A stretch of DNA of 39,393 nt. Origin: Terrimicrobiaceae bacterium. Lineage in GTDB: Bacteria; Verrucomicrobiota; Verrucomicrobiia; Chthoniobacterales; Terrimicrobiaceae. The position numbers and the translations under genes are program-made. Location: the NCBI GenBank assembly GCA_021463905.1, contig JAJTZA010000141.1, forward strand, positions 1 to 39,393. The letters run 5' to 3'. The notes under the pieces were generated by a model. It had not been told where the DNA came from and did no database searches. It was given only the letters and a program-made list of their open reading frames with translations. Positions 1-9,057 of the stretch are shown here, one piece after another (position 1 is the stretch's first letter; each line of letters opens with the position of its first letter).

Positions 1-771
1 CTTCGGAAAGAACTGGCTCGTCCTGACAGGTTCCGGCAGCCGCAAGGCCGTATGGAAATACGCCGACGGAGACTGGACCGACTTGTATCCGGATCGCAAA
101 TGCTGTTTTGTGACCTGGGATCGTGCAAGGGAAAGACCGTGACCGTGTTTGCCGAGGGAACAGCCCACCCATTTTTGGCCAACCCGCCGATCCGTGGCGT
201 CCGGGTGGATCACCAAGGGAATGCCTGGATCAGGATGGAAACAGGAAACACCTCACGCCATGTGCTGCTGCCCGCGCCGTCGCCTCCTCCTGTTCGACTG
301 AAAATTGCCACCGACGACAACGGATTTGCGCATGTGGAGTTCCGTCCCCCAGACACGGATTTGGAGTGGCAGGTCGCTGAAGGGCCCTGGCGGCGGGTGC
401 CACCGGACGTCCGGGAACTGGGATACCTGCCTCCCGGCCACAACCGGATCAATGTCCGACTGGTGGATGCCCGCCTGAACGTTCTCCCCTTGAGCCTGTC
501 AGTGTTTCGGGCGCCCCGGACCCCACGGCTTACCTGGCCCATCTTGTGGAAATTCTTGCCAGCGGACCGCCCGAACGCCGGGAATTTGCCGTGGCGGCTC
601 TCGAAGCCTCGCCGGCCGCCGCCCTCTCGGTTTTGGACGATGCCCTGGCAAAAAACCCCGCCGACCCCTGGTGGTTGGAAGCAGCCCGGCAGGCCTGTGA
701 ACGGGCACTCCTCCGGTGAAATTTCCAAATTGATCCGGGTGATGGAGGACTGGTTGAGCGCAGAGAAGTGA
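1..771 (+). pseudogene. Frame-disrupted 3' part of a propeller/Y_Y_Y-type protein gene
   Basis: The gene enters from the left edge and no single frame carries the product. Frame 2 reads naturally from base 2 (FGKNWLVLTG, KAVWKYADGDWTDLYP) to a TGA at 140-142. Frame 1 then looks coding from about 130 to 470 (KTVTVFAEGTAHPF). Frame 3 carries an alanine-rich helical tail (AYLAHLVEILASG, WWLEAARQACERALLR) to a TGA at 717-719. Frame 1 could complete the last helix (GEISKLIRVMEDWLSAEK) to the TGA at 769-771. The middle block resembles the Y_Y_Y domain that closes sensor propellers (LEWQVAEGPWRRV, LPPGHNRINVRLVDA). Two apparent 1-base losses plus one further shift mean either a pseudogene or indel errors in the assembly. 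The family assignment is tentative; the loss of frame is visible directly. Confidence 0.6.
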
Positions 772-1009
772 ACGTCGGTGTGTGGATTTTCTTCAACCTC
801 CCGGATTGTAAAAAATCTGTCCGGACTGCTAACGTGCTGACATTCATGAAAAACCAAAAGTTGCGGCTTGCTATGGTTGGGGCGCGGCGGGGCATCCCTA
901 TCAATGGGTATGATGCGGTGACCTGGTCGTGTCTGACCCCGCTCAGCGAAGCGTCCATCGCCGGAGGGAATATCCCGGTGAAAGCCCTGCGCTTTCAGGA
1001 AGGAGTCCG

Positions 1010-3220
1010 ATGAATGCATCCACCCTGAGCGATGATGATTTTTATCCGTTGATTGAGGCCCGGCATTGTGATCCGTTTCGGGTTCTTGGGATTCGCGAGC
1101 ATCGGGGGAAGTGGCATGCGCGGGTGCTGCGGCCTGGCGCGTCAAGAGTCGAGGTTGTGGAGAGCGGTGGCGGGCGGCGGTTTCCGCTGAGTTCGGTTCA
1201 TCCCGGCGGGCTTTTTGAGGCGCAGCTTCCGGGAGTGGAGGGGGGTTTTGTCTATGAGATAGAAACCACAGGGTCGGATGGAAAGCGTTGGCGCGAACGG
1301 GACGCCTACTCCTTCGGGCCCGTGTTGGGCGAGATGGACACGCACCTTTTTAACGAGGGCACCCATTATGAAATCTACAAAAAGCTGGGTGCGCATCTTC
1401 TCACGCATGAGGGCGTGAATGGGACGCATTTTGCCGTGTGGGCACCCTCGGCGCAGAGGGTGAGTGTGGTGGGCGATTTCAACGGATGGGATGGACGCAT
1501 CCACCCCATGCGGAAGTTGATCCCCTCCGGTATCTGGGAAATTTTTATACCGGGCGTGGCCGGGGGTGCTCACTACAAATTTGAGATTCGTGGCCCGCAG
1601 GGTGGGGTCGAGCTGAAGACCGACCCATTCGCGTTTTTTGCCCAGCATGGCACGGAGACGGGCTGCATGGTTTTTGATCTTGGTCGCTACACGTGGGGGG
1701 ATGCGGATTGGATGAGCCGCCGGGCGAAGCGCGATCCCTACACCACGCCGATGAGCATCTACGAAGTCCACCTCGGCTCATGGCGGCGTGTGCCCGGTGA
1801 AAACAACCGCCCGCTCAGCTACCGCGAGCTGGCCGACCGGCTGATCCCCTACGTGAAAGAACTGGGCTTCACCCACATTGAGTTGATGCCGGTGATGGAA
1901 CATCCCTTTGCCGGCTCCTGGGGCTACCAGATCGTCAACTACTATGCGCCGACGAGCCGCCACGGCAACCCGGATGAGTTTCGCGAATTCGTGGATCGCT
2001 GCCATCAGGCCAATATCGGCGTGCTCCTGGACTGGGTGCCCGGCCACTTCCCCAAAGACGCGCACGGGCTGGCCCGCTATGACGGAACCTGCCTCTTCGA
2101 GCATGAGGACTCGCGGATCGGCGAGCACCGGGAATGGGGGACGCTCGTCTTCAACTATGGGCGATATGAAGTCCGAAATTTCCTCATCGGCAATGCGCTT
2201 TTCTGGCTCGAGGAATACCACCTGGACGGCCTGCGCGTGGATGCGGTCGCCTCGATGCTCTACCTCGACTACTCGCGAAAACCCGGCGAATGGATCCCCA
2301 ATTGCTTTGGAGGACGCGAAAATCTGGAGGCGATCCACTTCCTGAAACTTTGCAATGAGGTGTGCTACGCGCGGCACCCCGGCATCATCACCATTGCCGA
2401 AGAGTCCACCGCATGGCCCGGCGTCTCAAAACCCACCAGCGCTGGCGGACTCGGCTTTGGTTTCAAATGGAACATGGGTTGGATGAACGACAGCCTGCGC
2501 TACATGTCCAAGGAACACGTCCACCGGTGCTTCCATCAGGGCGAGATCACGTTCTCGCTCCTCTACGCCTTCCACGAGCATTTTATTCTGGTTTTAAGCC
2601 ACGATGAGGTGGTTCACGGCAAGGGGTCATTGCTCAACAAAATGCCTGGTGACGCATGGCAAAAATTCGCCAATGTGCGGATGTTCCTCGCGTGGATGTG
2701 GGCCCACCCCGGCAAGAAGCTGATTTTTCAGGGCATGGAATTCGGTCAATGGCAGGAATGGAATCACGACGAGAGCCTCGACTGGAACCTCGCAAACGGC
2801 CCGGCCCACGCGGGCCTCCGCCAGCTCGTCAGCGACCTCAACCGGCTCTACACCACCGACCCCGCATTCTTTGAGCAGGATGATTCGCAGGAAGGCTACG
2901 AGTGGGTGGACTTCCACGACGCCAACAGCTCGGTCTGGTCGTTCCTGCGCAAGTCGCGTTCGGGCGCACCCGTGCTGGTGGTCGTCAATGCCACTCCCGT
3001 GGTTCGCGAGGGATACCTCGTGGGCGTCCCCGAACACGGGTTTTGGCGCGAGGTTCTCAACACGGATTCGCAAACCTACGGCGGCAGCAACGTTGGCAAT
3101 CAGGGAGGGGTCAGGTCCAGGAAAAACCGGAATTGTCAGGGGAGGCCGCACGCGATTTCCCTGAGCCTCCCGCCTCTGGCCACTCTGATGTTGAAGCTGG
3201 AGCGCGTCGGCGGATGTTGA
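1010..3220 (+). CDS. glgB: 1,4-alpha-glucan branching enzyme GlgB
   Basis: Cytoplasmic GH13 enzyme of 736 residues that cuts alpha-1,4-glucan chains and re-attaches them through alpha-1,6 links during glycogen synthesis. The start is ATG 1010, preceded by AAGGAG with a 4-base gap; an upstream in-frame start at 929 has no such support. An N-terminal CBM48-type region (THFAVWAPSAQRVSVVGDFN) precedes the barrel. The catalytic triad is visible as D411 (LRVDAVASMLY), E464 (IAEEST) and D532 (LSHDEVVHGKGS), with the same 53- and 121-residue spacings as in E. coli GlgB. Length and C-terminal beta domain are normal for the family. No other glycogen gene lies in the window. It converges with the topoisomerase gene, leaving 54 bp between them. 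Confidence 0.96.
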   Translation: MNASTLSDDDFYPLIEARHCDPFRVLGIREHRGKWHARVLRPGASRVEVVESGGGRRFPLSSVHPGGLFEAQLPGVEGGFVYEIETTGSDGKRWRERDAYSFGPVLGEMDTHLFNEGTHYEIYKKLGAHLLTHEGVNGTHFAVWAPSAQRVSVVGDFNGWDGRIHPMRKLIPSGIWEIFIPGVAGGAHYKFEIRGPQGGVELKTDPFAFFAQHGTETGCMVFDLGRYTWGDADWMSRRAKRDPYTTPMSIYEVHLGSWRRVPGENNRPLSYRELADRLIPYVKELGFTHIELMPVMEHPFAGSWGYQIVNYYAPTSRHGNPDEFREFVDRCHQANIGVLLDWVPGHFPKDAHGLARYDGTCLFEHEDSRIGEHREWGTLVFNYGRYEVRNFLIGNALFWLEEYHLDGLRVDAVASMLYLDYSRKPGEWIPNCFGGRENLEAIHFLKLCNEVCYARHPGIITIAEESTAWPGVSKPTSAGGLGFGFKWNMGWMNDSLRYMSKEHVHRCFHQGEITFSLLYAFHEHFILVLSHDEVVHGKGSLLNKMPGDAWQKFANVRMFLAWMWAHPGKKLIFQGMEFGQWQEWNHDESLDWNLANGPAHAGLRQLVSDLNRLYTTDPAFFEQDDSQEGYEWVDFHDANSSVWSFLRKSRSGAPVLVVVNATPVVREGYLVGVPEHGFWREVLNTDSQTYGGSNVGNQGGVRSRKNRNCQGRPHAISLSLPPLATLMLKLERVGGC

Positions 3221-3264
3221 GCGTTTCGCTCCCGAAGTGGAGCTGCGGAATGAGCGATGCGCTC
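3219..3264. terminator. Two short tandem hairpins between convergent glgB and topoisomerase genes
   Basis: GAGCG-TTT-CGCTC (3219-3231, overlapping the glgB stop codon) and GAGCG-ATG-CGCTC (3252-3264) have identical 5-bp stems and 3-base loops. They sit exactly where the two convergent genes meet, so a bidirectional transcription stop is possible. Neither is followed by a clear T-run, so this is weak. Confidence 0.25.
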
Positions 3265-3274
3265 CGGGTCTCCG

Positions 3275-5803
3275 TTATTCTTTGGCTGCGGGTTTGCGCC
3301 GCCAGCCGGAACCCGCCTTGGCCGGAGATTTTCTTGCGCCTGGTTTGGAGGAGGAGGCTTCGCGCGGTTCGAATTCGAAGCCGACGCGTCCGTCCTCGAT
3401 TTTGAGAAAAGCGGAAAACGGCCTCCCCTTTTTGGAGATGAAGCGGGTGATCAGGTCGGTCTTGCCCGTCTCGATGAGCTTGAGGACCTGTTCGTGCGGG
3501 ACTTCGTATTGGCAGAGCGATTTGCCCATGCGGAACTTGCAGGCGGGCGTGTTCGAGCAGACGTAGGCAGTGCCCGCGTCGTGAATGGCTCCCTGGGCGC
3601 AGACCGGGCATTTTTCCGCGATCACCGGCAGCGTGGAGAAATCCAGTTGGGCACCCGGTGTGTCCTTCGGTTCGCCAAAATCGAATTTCTGTTTGAACTC
3701 CTCATCGAGGATGACCGGCGCGGCGAACGGACGCCCCAACTTGCTCCGGAAGCCCTCGAGGGGCCCCACGCGCTTCTCGGTCAGCAGGGCGGTCACCTCC
3801 TCGCGCTCGAGTTCGCGCCCGGCCATGTTTTTCCAGATCAGCAACCCACAGCCGCCCCGGCACTCATAGGCCTTGTAGGATTCCTTGAAGCCGACGCTCC
3901 CGCATTTCGGGCATTTGACCTCCAGATCCATAAACTGCCCCTCAACCGATCCGTCACCAAAATTTTTTGCCTTGTCCACAATATCTCGGGTTAATGATTG
4001 AATTTGCTCCATGAATTGTCCACGCGGAAATTCGCCGGCTTCCATGCGTTTGAGTTTGTGTTCCCACTCGCCGGTCATTTCCGGGGAGGTGAGCAGTTCC
4101 GCGCCGATGCCGCGCAGCAGGCTGATGAGCGAGAGCCCTTTCTGGGCGACGATGAGGTCGCGGCCCTGGCGCAGCAGATACCCGTCGCCGAGTAGTCCAT
4201 CAATAATGCGTGCGCGGGTGGCGGGCGTCCCCAGGCCCCGTGCGCTCATGGCCTCGCGCAGGTCTTCATCGTCCACCAGTTTGCCGGCCGTCTCCATGGC
4301 GGTCAGGAGCGTCCCCTCGTTGTAGCGCGCGGGAGGACGGGTCTGATTTTCCTTGATTTCGATGGACTCCGTGGAGGCGGATTCTCCGGGTTGGACTGCG
4401 CAAAGCGTTTGGGTGTCGCCGGATACGGGCGCGGATTTTCCATAGACGGCCAGCCAGCCCGGGTCGGTGATGACCTTTCCATCCGAGCGGAAGGGTTCGC
4501 CGCAAACCCGGGTGATGCGCGTGGTCACCTCGAACCGCGCCTCGGGGAAAAACGCCGCAACAAACCGGCGGGCGACCATGTCAAAAACCCGCATCTCGAA
4601 ATCATCGAGGTTTTTGGGGCTGACCCCCGTGGGAATAATGGCAAAGTGGTCGGTGACTTTGGCATTGTTAAAAATGCGGCGATTCGGGCGCACCCAACCG
4701 TTTTTGAGGACATGGGCGGCATGGGTGGCGAGGTCTCCCTCCTGAAGTTTCCCGAGGGTGGCTTTTACGGTTGAGGGATAATCCTCGGGGAGGTGGCGCG
4801 AGTCGGTTCGCGGATAGGTGAGGACTTTGTGCTTCTCGTAGAGGGACTGGGCGATCTTGAGTGTCCGGCTTGCGGGAAGCCCGAACCGTCCGTTGGCTTC
4901 GCGCTGCAGCGATGTCAGATCGTAGAGCTGCGGCGCGATTTGCGTCGTCGGCTTTTTTTCCTCGCTCACCTGCCCGGGATGCCCGGCGCATTTTTGAACG
5001 AGCGCCTCCGCCGCCTCCCGATCCCATATCCGCTCGGCCCGGGCATTCTCATCCGCGCTTTTCTGGAAGTTTTCGTCAAACCACCTCCCCTGGTAGCTGC
5101 CGGACGCCACGCCAAACTCCGCGTGAACCTCAAAGTAATCGCGTGGCTTAAAATCGCGAATCTGCAACTCGCGCGCGGCCAGGATGGCCAGCGTCGGCGT
5201 CTGCACGCGACCGACCGGGGTGAGCTGGAAGCCGCCTCCCCGCGAGTTGAAGGCTGTCATCGCCCGCGTGCTGTTGATGCCCACCAGCCAGTCGCTCTCG
5301 CTGCGACAGACCGCCGCTTCGGCCAGCGGTACCATCTCTGCGGCAGAGCGCAGAGCCGCAAACCCCTGCCGAATCGCCTCCGGAGTCATGCTTTGCATCC
5401 AAAGCCGGCGCGTGGGTTTTTGGGTGCCCGTGATCCGCATGATATTGTGAAAAATCAGTTCCCCTTCGCGTCCCGCGTCGCAGGCGTTGATGATCTCGAC
5501 GACATCGCTGCGCCGGATGAGCCGACGCAGTGCGTTGAGGCGTCCCGCGTTTTTCTCGATGACCTTCAGCTCGAACCGCTCCGGGATCACCGGAAGGCTG
5601 GCAAACGACCATTTCCCGCGCACCTTGTCCATCTCGCCGGGCAGACACAGCTCGACAAGATGCCCGACCGCATAGGAGATGACGAACTCGTCGTTTTCGA
5701 AGACGTCCTCGTTCTTGGGGATTTTTCCAATGGCTCCGGCGATGTCTTTTGCGGCGGTGGCTTTTTCAGCAATGATGAGGCGCTTTCCGGCAGATTTTGG
5801 CAT
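3275..5803 (-). CDS. topB: Type IA DNA topoisomerase (topoisomerase III-like)
   Basis: An 842-residue type IA topoisomerase that relaxes or decatenates DNA by single-strand passage. The TOPRIM domain begins KRLIIAEKATAAKDIAGAIG (Glu13) and has the acidic motif CDAGREGELIF (109-115). The active-site tyrosine is Tyr330 in LTYPRTDSRHLP. The C-terminus has two four-cysteine zinc modules (CPKCG...CRGGCG and CPVC...CSNTPAC), each followed by a Topo_C-type segment with GRPF, then a basic Lys/Arg/Ser tail. The opening motif is of the topoisomerase III type rather than the VESPAKAK type of TopA, although the position directly after dprA is where topA usually lies. The start is ATG 5803, 15 bases after the dprA stop, so the two are probably co-transcribed. 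TopB against a diverged TopA is the remaining doubt. Confidence 0.88.
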   Translation of the reverse strand: MPKSAGKRLIIAEKATAAKDIAGAIGKIPKNEDVFENDEFVISYAVGHLVELCLPGEMDKVRGKWSFASLPVIPERFELKVIEKNAGRLNALRRLIRRSDVVEIINACDAGREGELIFHNIMRITGTQKPTRRLWMQSMTPEAIRQGFAALRSAAEMVPLAEAAVCRSESDWLVGINSTRAMTAFNSRGGGFQLTPVGRVQTPTLAILAARELQIRDFKPRDYFEVHAEFGVASGSYQGRWFDENFQKSADENARAERIWDREAAEALVQKCAGHPGQVSEEKKPTTQIAPQLYDLTSLQREANGRFGLPASRTLKIAQSLYEKHKVLTYPRTDSRHLPEDYPSTVKATLGKLQEGDLATHAAHVLKNGWVRPNRRIFNNAKVTDHFAIIPTGVSPKNLDDFEMRVFDMVARRFVAAFFPEARFEVTTRITRVCGEPFRSDGKVITDPGWLAVYGKSAPVSGDTQTLCAVQPGESASTESIEIKENQTRPPARYNEGTLLTAMETAGKLVDDEDLREAMSARGLGTPATRARIIDGLLGDGYLLRQGRDLIVAQKGLSLISLLRGIGAELLTSPEMTGEWEHKLKRMEAGEFPRGQFMEQIQSLTRDIVDKAKNFGDGSVEGQFMDLEVKCPKCGSVGFKESYKAYECRGGCGLLIWKNMAGRELEREEVTALLTEKRVGPLEGFRSKLGRPFAAPVILDEEFKQKFDFGEPKDTPGAQLDFSTLPVIAEKCPVCAQGAIHDAGTAYVCSNTPACKFRMGKSLCQYEVPHEQVLKLIETGKTDLITRFISKKGRPFSAFLKIEDGRVGFEFEPREASSSKPGARKSPAKAGSGWRRKPAAKE

Positions 5804-5818
5804 GGTGGCTAAGAGGTC

Positions 5819-6910
5819 TCAGAGGGTTTTGACAAACCGTCCTCCTGAGACGGGTTTGACGAGTTTCCGAATTTCAAGAGCCAGCAAGGTAGAGGAGACT
5901 TCCTGGGTTGGCAACCCGGTTCTCTCGACGAGGGTGTCCATGAGAGTTTCCTCGTCGCCCAGCGCATCAAATACCCGCCGCTCGATTTCCCCCAGTGACG
6001 GAGGCGCGGCGGGTTTTTCGAGATCCGGCTCCTTGGGGAAGAGCAACCCGAGGTCGTCCAGGATGTCCTGGGCCGAGAGGACGAGCTTGGCACCCTGCTG
6101 GATGAGCCGATTGGTTCCGCCGGACTGGAGGGAATCCATCCGCCCCGGCACCGCGTAGAGAGACCGCCCCTGGTCACCCGCCTGCGAAGCAGTGATCAGC
6201 GCCCCACTGCGCACCGCCGCCTCAATGACCAGTATCCCAAAAGACATCCCACTTACGATCCGGTTTCTCATGGGGAAGCTCTGACGGTCCGCCACAGTCG
6301 TCATGGGAAATTCGCTCAAGACCGCTCCCGACATGGCGATTTTTTCCGCCAGTGGGATGTTTTCGGAGGGATAAATTGCCGAAAGCCCGCTGCCAATGAC
6401 GGCCACCGTGCGTCCGTGCGCCGCCAGTGCCGCCTGGTGGGCCAGGGTGTCCACCCCACGTGCCAGGCCGCTCACGACGGTGATGCCGGCATAGGCGAGC
6501 TGGTAGGAGAGTTTTTTTGCGCAGCTCTCTCCGTAGGCAGTGGGTTTGCGGGTTCCCACCACGCCTAGAGCCGTCTTGTCACGGGGTTCGAGCCCTCCCA
6601 GACAATAGAGGACGGTTGGCGGGTCATGGATTTGTCGGAGTGTCTCGGGATACTCGGGGTCGCGCAGGGTGATCACCCGCACACCCGCTTTCCGCGCACG
6701 TTCGAGTTCCGCCGCCACATCCGCATGCTTCTCCCAATCCAGAAGAGTCCGCAGCACCACGCTCCCCACGCCTTCAATACCGGAAAAATCCGCCCGGCGG
6801 GCCCCGAGAATCTGGCAGGGCCCACCCAGACGCGCGAGCAACGCACGGATACGCACCGGCCCCAGCCCCGGCAGCATGTTCAACGCCACAAAGGCCTCGG
6901 TCTCGGTCAT
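5819..6910 (-). CDS. dprA: DNA-processing protein DprA
   Basis: A 363-residue Rossmann-fold protein that binds incoming single-stranded DNA and loads RecA during natural transformation. An N-terminal helix-hairpin-helix/SAM-like region (LPGLGPVRIRALLARLG) precedes the core motifs VVGTRKPTAYG, VSGLARGVDTLAHQAAL and VIGSGLSAIYPSEN, followed by the MRNRIVSGMS and EAAVRSGALITA signatures. The C-terminal ~65 residues look like the winged-helix (DML1-like) domain. The ATG overlaps the ybeY stop in ATGA (6907-6910), implying translational coupling. A topoisomerase gene follows 15 bases downstream, a widely conserved arrangement. Confidence 0.96.
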   Translation of the reverse strand: MTETEAFVALNMLPGLGPVRIRALLARLGGPCQILGARRADFSGIEGVGSVVLRTLLDWEKHADVAAELERARKAGVRVITLRDPEYPETLRQIHDPPTVLYCLGGLEPRDKTALGVVGTRKPTAYGESCAKKLSYQLAYAGITVVSGLARGVDTLAHQAALAAHGRTVAVIGSGLSAIYPSENIPLAEKIAMSGAVLSEFPMTTVADRQSFPMRNRIVSGMSFGILVIEAAVRSGALITASQAGDQGRSLYAVPGRMDSLQSGGTNRLIQQGAKLVLSAQDILDDLGLLFPKEPDLEKPAAPPSLGEIERRVFDALGDEETLMDTLVERTGLPTQEVSSTLLALEIRKLVKPVSGGRFVKTL

Positions 6911-7374
6911 CGCGCCCCTCCTGCGGCAAGGGCCTTCTCTGCCCGATCAAAAATCATCGCCTGCTTCTTCCGCATGGCGCTGGCATCCCGGGGACGTTTG
7001 TCCTGCCAACCCGCCAGGTGCAGCAATCCATGAATAACACACAGGGCCGCCTCTTCCGTGGGCGTGTGCCCAAATGTCTCCGCCTGAAGACTCACAATCC
7101 CCGCTCCAATGAGGATCTCCCCATGATCAAAGGTGATGACATCGGTCGGCGAAGGATCCGCGAAGAACTCCGCGTGAACCCGCGCAATGGCGCGGTTCGA
7201 CAGGAGGGAGACCTCGACGCAGGCGAGGGAAAGGAGCGGTGCGTTGGGCCGCGCCGCCGCCAGGCATTGCGGCAGGGCGGAGCGCGCCCAGCCTTGGATG
7301 CGGGGGGTATTGAGGGGCCAGAGGCGCTGGTGCTGACGGACGACGAGGTCGGGGGAGGGCGGGGATTTCCTCAC
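6907..7374 (-). CDS. ybeY: Endoribonuclease/rRNA maturation factor YbeY
   Basis: A 155-residue UPF0054 protein involved in 16S rRNA 3' processing and ribosome quality control. It shows the PTDVITFDHGEILIG block (76-90) and the metal-site motif IHGLLHLAGWQD (114-125). His115 and His119 match the first two zinc ligands. The third ligand position, usually His in GYDH, is Asp125 here. I recall similar GxxDK forms in other phyla, so this may be a tolerated variant rather than inactivation. The start is GTG 7374, overlapping the upstream TGA in GTGA; the stop overlaps the dprA start in ATGA. The order HD-phosphodiesterase then ybeY is conserved in many bacteria. Confidence 0.92.
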   Translation of the reverse strand: MRKSPPSPDLVVRQHQRLWPLNTPRIQGWARSALPQCLAAARPNAPLLSLACVEVSLLSNRAIARVHAEFFADPSPTDVITFDHGEILIGAGIVSLQAETFGHTPTEEAALCVIHGLLHLAGWQDKRPRDASAMRKKQAMIFDRAEKALAAGGAR

Positions 7375-8963
7375 GCGGCGGGGAGGGCCTGCCGGTTCCG
7401 CCCGGTGGTCGGCTCCTCCTCCGGACGCTTGGCATTGGGGTAGGCGACACGGGCATGAAGCATGTTTACCAGCGTGGATTCAAAACTTTTGCCAATTTTT
7501 TGGAGGTCGGCAAAGGTGAGGGGCGCGACATCGAGTTGCCCATCTTCCACGCGGTCACGGATGATTTTTTCCACGAGGTCGCTGATGCGTTGCGGTGAGG
7601 GATGCTCCAGGCAGCGCGAAGCGCTTTCCACCGAGTCGGCCAGGCTGACGATGGCCGTTTCCTTGGTGGTGGGCTTGGGGCCGGGGTAGCGGAAGGTCTC
7701 TTCGTGGACCTCGGGGACATCCTCGGGACGGACATTCAGGATTTTACCTCCCAGGCGCGCGTCTTCCTGCTGTTGGAGTGCGCGCTGATAGAAATAGGAG
7801 ACCAGCGAGGTGCCATGATGCTGCTGGATGGCATCCCGGATTTCCTGGATCAGCTTGTGCTTGAGCGCAAGGTCCACCCCTTCCTTCACATGCGAGATAA
7901 TAATCAGCGCACTCATCGTGGGGGTCAGCTCATCATGCGGGTTTTCCCCGCTTCGGATGTTTTCCGTAAAATACTCCGGCTTGATGAGCTTCCCAATGTC
8001 GTGAAAATACGAGCACACGCGACAGATGGTCGGATTCGCGCCGGTTTTTTCGGCGGCAGCCTCCGCAAGATTGGCAACGGCCAGGCTGTGGTGGAATGTT
8101 CCCGGCGCCTCGAGGCTGAGCCGCCGGAGGAGTGGGTGGTTCAAGTCGGACATTTCGACCCAGGAAATCTCCGTGGTGATATGAAACAGCGACTCGAGCG
8201 CGGGCAGCAGTCCGCTGACCAGGATGGCGGTACCGAAGCCAACGCCGACGGCGGCCAGGCTCTGCAGTCCGATCATTTTCCAGTCGCTCAGGTGCAGGGC
8301 CTCCCAAATGATGGGGCCAATCTGCCCAAAGGCGGCGGCTAGAACCCACGTGACCGCCCCCACGTAGATGCCCGCCCGCACCAGTCGGCTCCTGCGGCGA
8401 ACCTGCAGGGTCAAAAACACGGCGACAAACCCCGTTATCAAGGAAATGACCAAAAACACCGGGTCAATCCGTCCCACCAGCAGCGACCCCCAGAGACTGC
8501 AGAACACGGCCGCAAACATCCCATAATGGCCGCCCAAAAGCACCGAGAGGGTCAAGGGCGCAAATGCGTAGGGAACCAGCAACGGTGCCAATTGGAGATC
8601 AAACGCGCCGGCGGCAGCCTGGCCCAAGACGAGCTTGATCGCCGCAAGCTGCGCGAAAAGCACTCCCAGGACGAGGGTCAGCCGGGAGTTTTCCCGCATG
8701 GCTCGCGGATGATTGACCCAAAGCTGCGCCAGAGCGGTCAGAAAAATCAGCAGGCACAGGAGGAATTTTTTGGCGGGTTCCTGCTGTTGTCCGGTGAAGA
8801 CCAGGCCGGCCAGCCCGAGAACAAACAGGCCCAGAATGGCTCCCCGAACTGCTTTTCCGCGAGACAAGACCCTGGCGACAGGGTTTTCGCAGACAGTTCG
8901 ACGCTTTTTTGGGGACGCCAGCCCCCGGCCAATCAAATGGCGCCGACGGAAAAAATTCCACAT
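7371..8963 (-). CDS. PgpH/YqfF-type membrane HD-domain phosphodiesterase
   Basis: About 530 residues from ATG 8963 (an in-frame GTG at 9014 would add 17). The N-terminal half has 6-7 hydrophobic helices (for example GAILGLFVLGLAGLVFTG). The C-terminal half is an HD domain with APGTFHHSLAVANLAEAAAE and CSYFHDIGKLIKPEYF plus the later QHHGTSLVSYFY histidines. Characterised relatives (PgpH) hydrolyse cyclic di-AMP on the cytoplasmic side. The large extracytoplasmic 7TMR-HDED domain found before the helices in full PgpH proteins is absent, so this is a short form. No good ribosome site favours either start; the ATG is preferred because GTG 9014 also lacks one. It overlaps ybeY by four bases. Confidence 0.85.
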   Translation of the reverse strand: MWNFFRRRHLIGRGLASPKKRRTVCENPVARVLSRGKAVRGAILGLFVLGLAGLVFTGQQQEPAKKFLLCLLIFLTALAQLWVNHPRAMRENSRLTLVLGVLFAQLAAIKLVLGQAAAGAFDLQLAPLLVPYAFAPLTLSVLLGGHYGMFAAVFCSLWGSLLVGRIDPVFLVISLITGFVAVFLTLQVRRRSRLVRAGIYVGAVTWVLAAAFGQIGPIIWEALHLSDWKMIGLQSLAAVGVGFGTAILVSGLLPALESLFHITTEISWVEMSDLNHPLLRRLSLEAPGTFHHSLAVANLAEAAAEKTGANPTICRVCSYFHDIGKLIKPEYFTENIRSGENPHDELTPTMSALIIISHVKEGVDLALKHKLIQEIRDAIQQHHGTSLVSYFYQRALQQQEDARLGGKILNVRPEDVPEVHEETFRYPGPKPTTKETAIVSLADSVESASRCLEHPSPQRISDLVEKIIRDRVEDGQLDVAPLTFADLQKIGKSFESTLVNMLHARVAYPNAKRPEEEPTTGRNRQALPAA

Positions 8964-9057
8964 GACTTCTGATATGGGAGGATCTTCCGCCAGTTTTGGG
9001 GTTCTGGCAAGCACGTTGTGGCCAGGCAGAACCCCGCCTCAGCTCCCATCCCCGCTC

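Noticed and set aside
846-1013. 55-codon frame (MKNQKLRLAMVGARRG...) ending in ATGA overlap with the glgB start
   Set aside because: The product resembles no protein I know, there is no ribosome-binding site, and it covers the expected glgB promoter/leader. The overlap is probably chance.
4793-5812. 339-codon plus-strand frame opposite the topoisomerase gene
   Set aside because: No recognisable domain and low-complexity basic composition; the topoisomerase motifs lie on the other strand.
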